Shown one piece after another: positions 1 through 8,004 of a stretch of DNA of 64,000 nucleotides. Below the pieces are notes generated by a model, which worked only from the letters and a program-made list of their open reading frames with translations, was not told where the DNA came from and searched no databases. The DNA is from Linyphia triangularis. Taxonomy: Eukaryota > Arthropoda > Arachnida > Araneae > Linyphiidae. The translations under genes and the position numbers were made by a program. Positions within the stretch are counted from its first letter, which is position 1. Each line of letters starts with the position of its first letter. The DNA lies in NCBI GenBank assembly GCA_963978545.1, contig CAXBTE010000061.1, positions 620,001 to 684,000 of the forward strand, written 5' to 3'.

Positions 1-1197
1 TCGTTCAAAATCGTCTCTATTTCTGTGTTAACGCGTTATTTTGGATTTTTCTGAATTTTACCGACAGTTTAGGCTATAAATCGATTAAAGGGTCCTTTCT
101 TGACAGTTTTGATAAAAAGTTACTTTTGAGCATTTTCAAAGCATTTCGGACAATTCCCAGCTAGTTTTAAAAATATCGTTCAAAATCGTCTCTATTTCTG
201 TGTTAACGCGTTATTTTGGATTTTTCTGAATTTTACCGACAGTTTGGGCTATAAAGCGATTTAAGGGTTCTTTCTTGACAGTTTTGATAAAAAGTAACTC
301 TTGAGCATTTTCAAAGCATTTCGGACAATTCCCAGCTAGTTTGAAAAATATCGTTCAAAATCGTCTCTATTTCTGTGTTAACGCGTTATTTTGGATTTTT
401 CTGAATTTTACCGACAGTTTGGGCTATAAAGCGATTTAAGGGTCCTTTCTTGACAGTTTTGATAAAAAGTAACTCTTGAGCATTTTCAAAGCATTTCGGA
501 CAATTCCCAGCTAGTTTGAAAAATATCGTTCAAAATCGTCTCTATTTCTGTGTTAACGCGTTATTTTGGATTTTTCGGAATTCTACCAACAGTTTGGGCT
601 ATAAAGCGATTAAAGGGTCCTTTCTTGACAGTTTTGATAAAAAGTTACTTTTGAGCATTTTCAAAGCATTTCGGACAATTCCCAGCTAGTTTTAAAAATT
701 GCTTTCAAAATCGTCTCTATTTCTGTGTTAACGCGTTATTTTGGATTTTTCTGAATTTTACCGACAGTTTAGGCTATACAGCGATTTAAGGGTCCTTTCT
801 TGACAGTTTTTATAAAAAGTTACTTTTGATCATTTTCAAAGCATTTCGGACAATTCCCAGCTAGTTTTAAAAATTGCTTTCAAAATCGTCTCTATTTCTG
901 TGTTAACGCGTTATTTTGGATTTTTCTGAATTTTACCGATAATTTGGGATATAAATCGATATAAGGGTCCTTTCTTGAACAGTTTTGATAAAAAGTAACT
1001 TTTGAGCATACTCTAAGGTCACAGCTAAAATTTTAAAGCATTTCGGACAATTCCCAACTAGTTTCAAAAATTGCGTTCAAAAACGTCTCCATTTCTGTGT
1101 TAACGCGTTATTTTGGATTTTTCTGAATTATACCGACAGCTTGGTTTATAAAGCGATTTGAGGGTCCTTTCTTGGGCATATTTAATAAAAAGTTACT
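1..1197 (+). repeat. Satellite A array 1 (about 175 bp monomers)
   Basis: Tandem monomers start at 1, 176, 351, 526, 701, 876 and 1073. Spacings are 175 bp five times and then 197 bp, and the last monomer is cut at the linker. The window opens inside this array. Each monomer runs from TCGTTCAAAATCG (or GCTTTC/GCGTTC variants) through the palindrome TAACGCGTTA, TTTCTGAATTTTACCGACAG, GGGCTATAAA, AAGGGTCCTTTCTTG and AGCATTTCGGACAATTCCC. The 876-1072 unit carries a 22 bp insertion. The terminal unit has a diagnostic TATACCGACAGCTTGG. No frame is open for long. Confidence 0.97.
29..38. other. Perfect 10 bp palindrome TAACGCGTTA, once per A monomer (representative)
   Basis: TAACGCGTTA equals its own reverse complement and contains ACGCGT. 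It recurs at the same place in nearly every A monomer and is absent from B and C. Exceptions I can see: 44077-44086 has one C-to-T change, the first monomer after each boundary (near 5770, 42633 and 51264) has its first T changed to A, and it is deleted near 52007. It is one of the few GC-rich patches in AT-rich DNA. It could be a protein-binding box, but that is inference. Confidence 0.9.
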
Positions 1198-1253
1198 GTA
1201 AACTATATTTCTATTTTAAAACCAAAATCTGGAAGCATTTTGAGAAATTTTTT
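1198..1253 (+). repeat. A-to-B linker 1
   Basis: About 56 bp containing TATTTCTATTTTAAAACC, AAAATCTGGAAGCATTTTGAG and a short T tract, leading into the first B monomer. The same sequence with small changes (GAGCCATTTT instead of GAGAAATTTT) lies just before the B monomer inside every C unit. It is therefore a shared module rather than a unique spacer. Confidence 0.85.
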
Positions 1254-2055
1254 GGAAAAGTGATTTTTTCATAAAATTTCCTAAGTCTAACCCCTTTGAA
1301 AAATTTCGAAAAATTTGAAAATTCAAAAAATTATTTTTGGAAAAGTGATTTTTTCGTAAAATTTCCTAAGGCTAACCCCCTTGAAAAATTTGAAAATTCA
1401 AAAAATTATTTTTTGAAAAAGTGATTTTTTCGTAAAATTTCCTAAGGCTAACCCCCTTGAAAAATTTGAAAATTCAAAAAATTATTTTTTGAAAAAGTGA
1501 TTTTTTCATAAAATTTCCTAAGGCAAACCCCTTTGAAAAATTTGAAAATTCAAAAAATTATTTTTTGAAAAAGTGATTTTTTCATAAAATTTCCTAAGGC
1601 TAACCCCTTTGAAAAATTTGAAAATTCAAAAAAATTTTTTTGGAAAAGTGATTTTTTCATAAAATTTCCTAAGACTAACCCCTTTGAAAAATTTGAAAAT
1701 TGAAAAAATTATTTTTTGGAAAAGTGATTTTTTCATAAAATTTCCTAAGGCTAACCCTTTGAAAAATTTGAAAATTCAAAAAATTATTTTTTGGAAAAGT
1801 GATTTTTTCATAAAATTTCCTAAGACTAACCCCTTTGAAAAATTTCGAAAAATTTGAAAATTCAAAAAATTATTTTTTGGAAAATGATTTTTTCATAAAA
1901 TTTCCTAAGGCTAACCCCTTTGAAAAATTTGAAAATTCAAAAAATTATTTTTTGGAAAAGTGATTTTTTCATAAAATTTCATAAATTTGAAATTTTTCGA
2001 AAAAAAATTCTTTGAAAAATTTCGAAAAATTTGAAAATTCAAAAAATTATTTTTT
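1254..2055 (+). repeat. Satellite B array 1 (76/86 bp monomers)
   Basis: Ten monomers start at 1254, 1339, 1415, 1491, 1567, 1642, 1718, 1793, 1879 and 1954. A monomer runs GGAAAAGTGATTTTTTCATA, AAATTTCCTAAGGCTAACCC, TTTGAAAAATTTGAAAATTC, AAAAAATTATTTTTT. The 86 bp form has one extra 10 bp block, CGAAAAATTT. The last monomer (1954-2055) is rearranged, with CATAAATTTGAAATTTTTCG and a run of A before normal sequence returns. The same rearrangement recurs in the array at 45127-45929. Confidence 0.96.
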
Positions 2056-3522
2056 CAGTCACATTTGGACAGAATATAAATATAAAACATATTTCAGGTC
2101 CCCAAAAAAAATTTGGTAGCATTTGAGCCACTATTTTCAAAGTTCAAAATTTCCCTTTGAAAATACATTGATTTTACAGTTTTTGAATTTTTACTCATAG
2201 TGTATTTGGAGCACAGTATTGTAACTTGGCCACATTTAAGGTCTTCTATAGGAGATTCTTAAAAACGAAAATCTTAACAACCACAAAATATTAAGGGGGT
2301 CAAAATTTGCAAATTTGTTTTTTTCAGTGGTACACATACTCAATTTTTACACAGAGAGTTTTGGGAGCACAATGTTGTGACTTGGCCACATTGAAGTTCA
2401 TTAATAGGAGATTCTTAAAAATGAAAATCTTAACAACCACTAAATATTAAGGGGGTCGAAAGTTGATCCCAAAAAAGGACTGCATTTCAAACACTGAAAA
2501 TTTCTGAATTTTACCTACATTTTGGGCTATAAACTGAATTAAGGGTCCTTTTTTGGGCAGATTTGAAATAAAGTGACTGCAAATCATATTTCTATTTTAA
2601 AACCAAAATCTGGAAGCATTTTGAGCCATTTTTTGGAAAAGTGATTTTTTCATAAAATTTCCTAAGGCTAACCCCTTTGAAAAATTTCGAAAACTTTGAA
2701 AATTCAAAAAATTATTTTTTCAGTCACATTTGGACAGAATATAAATATAAAACATATTTCAGGTCCCCAAAAAAAATTTGGTAGCATTTGAGCCACTATT
2801 TTCAAAGTTCAAAATTTCCCTTTGAAAATACATTGATTTTACAGTTTTTGAATTTTTACTCATAGTGTATTTGGAGCACAGTATTGTAACTTGGCCACAT
2901 TTAAGGTCTTCTATAGGAGATTCTTAAAAACGAAAATCTTAACAACCACAAAATATTAAGGGGGTCAAAATTTGCAAAGTTGTGTTTTTCAGTGGTACAC
3001 ATACATAATTTTTACACAGAGAGTTTTGGGAGCACAATGTTGTAACTTGGCAACATTGAAGTTCATTAATAGGAGATTCTTAAAAACGAAAATCTTAACA
3101 ACCACTAAATATTAAGGGGGTCGAAAGTTGATCCCAAAAAAGGACTGCATTTCAAACACTGAAAATTTCTGAATTTTACCTACATTTTGGGCTATAAACT
3201 GAATTAAGGGTCCTTTATTGGGCAGATTTGAAATAAAGTGACTGCAAATCATATTTCTATTTTAAAACCAAAATCTGGAAGCATTTTGAGCCATTTTTTG
3301 GAAAAGTGATTTTTTCATAAAATTTCCTAAGGCTAACCCCTTTGAAAAATTTCGAAAAATTTGAAAATTCAAAAAATTATTTTTTCAGTCACATTTGGAC
3401 AGAATATGAATATAAAACATATTTCAGGTCCCCAAAAAAAATTTGGTAGCATTTGAGCCACTATTTTCAAAGTTCAAAATTTCCCTTTGAAAATACATTG
3501 ATTTTACAGTTTTTGAATTTTT

Positions 3523-3787
3523 ACTCATAGTGTATTTGGAGCACAGTATTGTAACTTGGCCACATTTAAGGTCTTCTATAGGAGATTCTTAAAAACGAAA
3601 ATCTTAACAACCACAAAATATTAAGGGGGTCAAAATTTGCAAAGTTGTTTTTTTCAGTGGTACACATACATAATTTTTACACAGAGAGTTTTGGGAGCAC
3701 AATGTTGTAACTTGGCAACATTGAAGTTCATTAATAGGAGATTCTTAAAAACGAAAATCTTAACAACCACTAAATATTAAGGGGGTC
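3523..3787 (+). repeat. Internal duplication within a C unit (representative unit 3386-4050)
   Basis: 3523-3631 and 3679-3787 are related copies offset by 156 bp. Both contain GGAGCACA, TTGTAACTTGGC, AGGAGATTCTTAAAAACGAA, CTTAACAACCAC and TTAAGGGGGTC. They differ at several positions (for example CACATTTAAGGTCTTC versus AACATTGAAGTTCATT), so this duplication is older than the amplification of the 665 bp unit. It is present in every complete C unit. Confidence 0.9.
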
Positions 3788-3964
3788 GAAAGTTGATCCC
3801 AAAAAAGGACTGCATTTCAAACACTGAAAATTTCTGAATTTTACCTACATTTTGGGCTATAAACTGAATTAAGGGTCCTTTATTGGGCAGATTTGAAATA
3901 AAGTGACTGCAAATCATATTTCTATTTTAAAACCAAAATCTGGAAGCATTTTGAGCCATTTTTT

Positions 3965-4050
3965 GGAAAAGTGATTTTTTCATAAAATTTCCTAAGGCTA
4001 ACCCCTTTGAAAAATTTCGAAAAATTTGAAAATTCAAAAAATTATTTTTT
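3965..4050 (+). repeat. B monomer forming the 3' end of the C unit (representative)
   Basis: The last 86 bp of each C unit (unit positions 580-665) is a complete B monomer of the long form, including the 10 bp CGAAAAATTT block. It is followed directly by CAGTC of the next unit. In six places in this window the same module is instead amplified as a tandem array next to A or C. Confidence 0.92.
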
Positions 4051-4160
4051 CAGTCACATTTGGACAGAATATGAATATAAAACATATTTCAGGTCCCCAA
4101 AAAAAATTTGGTAGCATTTGAGCCACTATTTTCAAAGTTCAAAATTTCCCTTTGAAAATA

Positions 4161-5122
4161 CCGACAGATTGGGCTATAAATCGATTTAAGGGTCTTTTCT
4201 TGAACAGTTTTGATAAAAAGTAACTATTGAGCATTTTCAAAGCATTTCGGACATTTCCCAGCTAGTTTTAAAAATATCGTTCAAAATCGTCTCTATTTCT
4301 GTGTTAACGCGTTATTTTGGATTTTTCTGAATTTTACCGACAGTTTAGGCTATAAATCGATTTAAGGGTCCTTTCTTGAAATGTTTTGATAAAAAGTAAC
4401 TTTTAAGCATACTCTTAGGTCACAGCTAAAATTTTAAAGCATTTCGGACAATTCCCAGCTAGTTTCAGAAATTGCGTTCAAAACCGTCTCTATTTCTGTG
4501 TTAACGCGTTATTTTGGATTTTTCGGAATTCTACCAACAGTTTGGGCTATAAAGCGATTAAAGGGTCCTTTCTTGACAGTTTTGATAAAAAGTTACTTTT
4601 GAGCATTTTCAAAGCATTTCGGACAATTCCCAGCTAGTTTTAAAAATTGCTTTCAAAATCGTCTCTATTTCTGTGTTAACGCGTTATTTTGGATTTTTCT
4701 GAATTTTACCGACAGTTTGGGCTATAAAGCGATTTAAGGGTCCTTTCTTGACAGTTTTGATAAAAAGTAACTCTTGAGCATTTTCAAAGCATTTCGGACA
4801 ATTCCCAGCTAGTTTGAAAAATATCGTTCAAAATCGTCTCTATTTCTGTGTTAACGCGTTATTTTGGATTTTTCTGAATTTTACCGACAGTTTGGGCTAT
4901 ACAGCGATTTAAGGGTCCTTTCTTGACAGTTTTTATAAAAAGTTACTTTTGATCATTTTCAAAGCATTTCGGACAATTCCCATTTAGTTTTAAAAATTGC
5001 TTTCAAAATCGTCTCCATTTCTGTGTTAACGCGTTATTTTGGATTTTTCTGAATTATACCGACAGCTTGGTTTATAAAGCGATTTGAGGGTCCTTTCTTG
5101 GGCATATTTAATAAAAAGTTAC
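4161..5122 (+). repeat. Satellite A array 2
   Basis: It begins inside a monomer at CCGACAGATTGGGC, straight after truncated C sequence. Full monomers start at 4277 (197 bp), 4474, 4649 and 4824, with a terminal unit at 4999 that runs into the linker. It lacks the 197 bp unit that normally precedes the terminal unit. The 4999 unit starts like the earlier type (GCTTTCAAAATCG) but continues like the terminal type (GTCTCCATTTCTG), so it looks like a recombinant between two neighbouring monomers. Confidence 0.95.
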
Positions 5123-5179
5123 TGTAAACTATATTTCTATTTTAAAACCAAAATCTGGAAGCATTTTGAGAAATTTTTT
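5123..5179 (+). repeat. A-to-B linker 2
   Basis: The same linker module as at 1198-1253, with CTGGAAGCATTTTGAG and GAAATTTTTTGG, joining A array 2 to B array 2. Confidence 0.85.
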
Positions 5180-5663
5180 GGAAAAGTGATTTTTTCATAA
5201 AATTTCCTAAGTCTAACCCCTTTGAAAAATTTCGAAAAATTTGAAAATTCAAAAAATTATTTTTTGGAAAAGTGATTTTTTTATAAAATTTCCTAAGGCT
5301 AACCCCTTTGAAAAATTTGAAAATTCAAAAAATAATTTTTTGGAAAAGTGATTTTTTCATAAAATATCCTAAGGCTAACCCCTTTGAAAAATTTGAAAAT
5401 TCAAAAAATTATTTTTTGGAAAAGTGATTTTTTCATAAAATTTCCTAAGACTAACCCCTTTGAAAAATTTCGAAAAATTTGAAAATTCAAAAAATTATTT
5501 TTTGGAAAAGTGATTTTTTCATAAAATTTCCTAAGGCTAACCCCTTTGAAAAATTTGAAAATTCAAAAAATTATTTTTTGGAAAAGTGATTTTTTCATAA
5601 AATTTCCTAAGTCCCCCCTTTGAAAAATTTCGAAAAATTTGAAAATTCAAAAAATTATTTTTT
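5180..5663 (+). repeat. Satellite B array 2
   Basis: Six monomers start at 5180, 5266, 5342, 5418, 5504 and 5580, alternating between the 86 and 76 bp forms. The last has a short deletion giving CCTAAGTCCCCCC. No C unit follows; the array meets the B-to-A boundary directly. Confidence 0.95.
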
Positions 5664-5741
5664 CAGTCAAATTTCGACAGAATATGAATATAAAACATAT
5701 TTCAGGTCTTCAACTAAAATTTCCCAGCTAGTTTCAAAATT
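5664..5741 (+). repeat. B-to-A boundary module, copy 1
   Basis: The first ~45 bp is a diverged C head (CAGTCAAATTTCGACAG, then AATATGAATATAAAACAT up to CAGGTC). The next ~33 bp is the tail of an A monomer (AAATTTCCCAGCTAGTTTC). The same 78 bp recurs at 42527 and 51158. A ~60-codon open frame runs across this module from the preceding B monomer. It is identical in the first two copies and altered at its end in the third; I treat it as chance. Confidence 0.9.
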
Positions 5742-7332
5742 TCGTACAAAATCGTCTCCATTTCTGAGCAAACGCGTTATTTTGGATTTTTTTGAATTTT
5801 AACGACAGTTTGGGCTATAAAGCGATTTAAGGGACCTTTCTTGGATAGTTTTGATAAAAAGTAACTCTTAAGCATTCTCCTATGTTAACAGCTAAATTTG
5901 ACACATTTCGGACATTTCCCAGCTAAATTCCAAAATTTCGTTCAAAACCGTCTCTATTTCTGTGCTAACGCGTTATTTTGGATTTTACTGAATTTTCCCG
6001 ACAGATTGGGCTATAAATCGATTTAAGGGTCTTTTCTTGAACAGTTTTGATAAAAAGTAACTATTGAGCATTTTCAAAGCATTTCGGACATTTCCCAGCT
6101 AGTTTTAAAAATATCGTTCAAAATCGTCTCTATTTCTGTGTTAACGCGTTATTTTGGATTTTTCTGAATTTTACCGACAGTTTAGGCTATAAATCGATTT
6201 AAGGGTCCTTTCTTGAACAGTTTTGATAAAAAGTAACTTTTAAGCATACTCTTAGGTCACAGCTAAAATTTTAAAGCATTTCGGACAATTCCCAGCTAGT
6301 TTCAGAAATTGCGTTCAAAACCGTCTCTATTTCTGTGTTAACGCGTTATTTTGGATTTTTCGGAATTCTACCAACAGTTTGGGCTATAAAGCGATTAAAG
6401 GGTCCTTTCTTGACAGTTTTGATAAAAAGTAACTCTTGAGCATTTTCAAAGCATTTCGGACAATTCCCAGCTAGTTTTAAAAATATCGTTCAAAATCGTC
6501 TCTATTTCTGTGTTAACGCGTTATTTTGGATTTTTCTGAATTTTACCGACAGTTTGGGCTATAAAGCGATTTAAGGGTCCTTTCTTGACAGTTTTGATAA
6601 AAAGTAACTCTTGAGCATTTTCAAAGCATTTCGGACAATTCCCAGCTAGTTTTAAAAATATCGTTCAAAATCGTCTCTATTTCTGTGTTAACGCGTTATT
6701 TTGGATTTTTCTGAATTTTACCGACAGTTTGGGCTATAAAGCGATTTAAGGGTCCTTTCTTGACAGTTTTGATAAAAAGTAACTCTTGAGCATTTTCAAA
6801 GCATTTCGGACAATTCCCAGCTAGTTTGAAAAATATCGTTCAAAATCGTCTCTATTTCTGTGTTAACGCGTTATTTTGGATTTTTCTGAATTTTACCGAC
6901 AGTTTAGGCTATACAGCGATTTAAGGGTCCTTTCTTGACAGTTTTTATAAAAAGTTACTTTTGATCATTTTCAAAGCATTTCGGACAATTCCCAGCTAGT
7001 TTTAAAAATTGCTTTCAAAATCGTCTCTATTTCTGTGTTAACGCGTTATTTTGGATTTTTCTGAATTTTACCGATAATTTGGGATATAAATCGATATAAG
7101 GGTCCTTTCTTGAACAGTTTTGATAAAAAGTAACTTTTGAGCATACTCTAAGGTCACAGCTAAAATTTTAAAGCATTTCGGACAATTCCCAACTAGTTTC
7201 AAAAATTGCGTTCAAAAACGTCTCCATTTCTGTGTTAACGCGTTATTTTGGATTTTTCTGAATTATACCGACAGCTTGGTTTATAAAGCGATTTGAGGGT
7301 CCTTTCTTGGGCATATTTAATAAAAAGTTACT
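5742..7332 (+). repeat. Satellite A array 3
   Basis: Monomers start at 5742 (196 bp), 5938 (176), 6114 (197), 6311, 6486, 6661, 6836, 7011 (197) and 7208 (terminal, cut at the linker). The first two are the most diverged: TCGTACAAAATCG with GAGCAAACGCG, then TTTTCCCGACAGATTGG. They appear only in this position after a boundary module. Confidence 0.96.
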
Positions 7333-7388
7333 GTAAACTATATTTCTATTTTAAAACCAAAATCTGGAAGCATTTTGAGAAATTTTTT
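7333..7388 (+). repeat. A-to-B linker 3
   Basis: The same linker module as at 1198-1253, joining A array 3 to B array 3. Confidence 0.85.
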
Positions 7389-8004
7389 GGAAAAGTGATT
7401 TTTTCATAAAATTTCCTAAGTCTAACCCCTTTGAAAAATTTCGAAAAATTTGAAAATTCAAAAAATTATTTTTGGAAAAGTGATTTTTTCGTAAAATTTC
7501 CTAAGGCTAACCCCCTTGAAAAATTTGAAAATTCAAAAAATTATTTTTTTAAAAAGTGATTTTTTCATAAAATTTCCTAAGGCTAACCCCTTTGAAAAAT
7601 TTGAAAATTCAAAAATTTTTTTTTTGGAAAAGTGATTTTTTCATAAAATTTCCTAAGACTAACCCCTTTAAAAAATTTGAAAATTGAAAAAATTATTTTT
7701 TGGAAAAGTGATTTTTTCATAAAATTTCCTAAGGCTAACCCTTTGAAAAATTTGAAAATTCAAAAAATTATTTTTTGGAAAAGTGATTTTTTCATAAAAT
7801 TTCCTAAGACTAACCCCTTTGAAAAATTTCGAAAAATTTGAAAATTCAAAAAATAATTTTTTGGAAAAGTGATTTTTTCATAAAATTTCCTAAGGCTAAC
7901 CCCTTTGAAAAATTTGAAAATTCAAAAAATTATTTTTTGGAAAAGTGATTTTTTCATAAAATTTCATAAGGCGAAAAATTTGAAAATTCAAAAAATTATT
8001 TTTT
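7389..8004 (+). repeat. Satellite B array 3
   Basis: Monomers start at 7389, 7474, 7550, 7626, 7702, 7777, 7863 and 7939. The second carries the TTTTTTCGTAAAA and CCCCCTTG variants. The last is shortened to about 66 bp by an internal deletion (CATAAGGCGAAAAATTTG) before the first C unit. Confidence 0.95.

Larger units (their letters stand above)
2056..4160 (+). repeat. Satellite C array 1 (665 bp units; 3 full, 1 partial)
   Basis: Full units are 2056-2720, 2721-3385 and 3386-4050, each exactly 665 bp. A fourth is broken off at about 4160, where it jumps into family A. A unit starts CAGTCACATTTGGACAG directly after a T tract and ends in one 86 bp B monomer. The first unit has the variants ACATACTCAATTT and GTTGTGACTTGGCC, which are shared with the unit at 45930 and mark a distant duplication. 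Confidence 0.97.

Noticed and set aside
65..80. TTAGGC in some A monomers and CCTAAGGCTAACC in B as telomeric repeat
   Set aside because: TTAGGC, the nematode telomere hexamer, occurs once per monomer in some variants only and never in tandem. The B string has a different order of bases. There is no telomere tract.
420..450. GGGCTATAAA as a TATA-box promoter
   Set aside because: It occurs in every A monomer and C unit with no associated gene, in AT-rich DNA where TATAAA is common.
1254..2055. CRISPR-like regular array
   Set aside because: Monomers abut with no unique spacers, and the whole sequence repeats. No cas genes are present.
3965..4050. Hairpin CAAAAAATTATTTTTTG as a terminator
   Set aside because: The short A/T-only stem is a by-product of the repeat and occurs in every B monomer and C unit, with no upstream transcription unit.
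5620..5802. 60-codon open frame across the B-to-A boundary, repeated at 42483-42665 and, lengthened, at 51114-51323
   Set aside because: The frame spans three repeat modules, its peptide is low-complexity (K, F, N, S rich), and it recurs only because the DNA is duplicated. A one-base change alters its end in the third copy. There is no sign of coding constraint.
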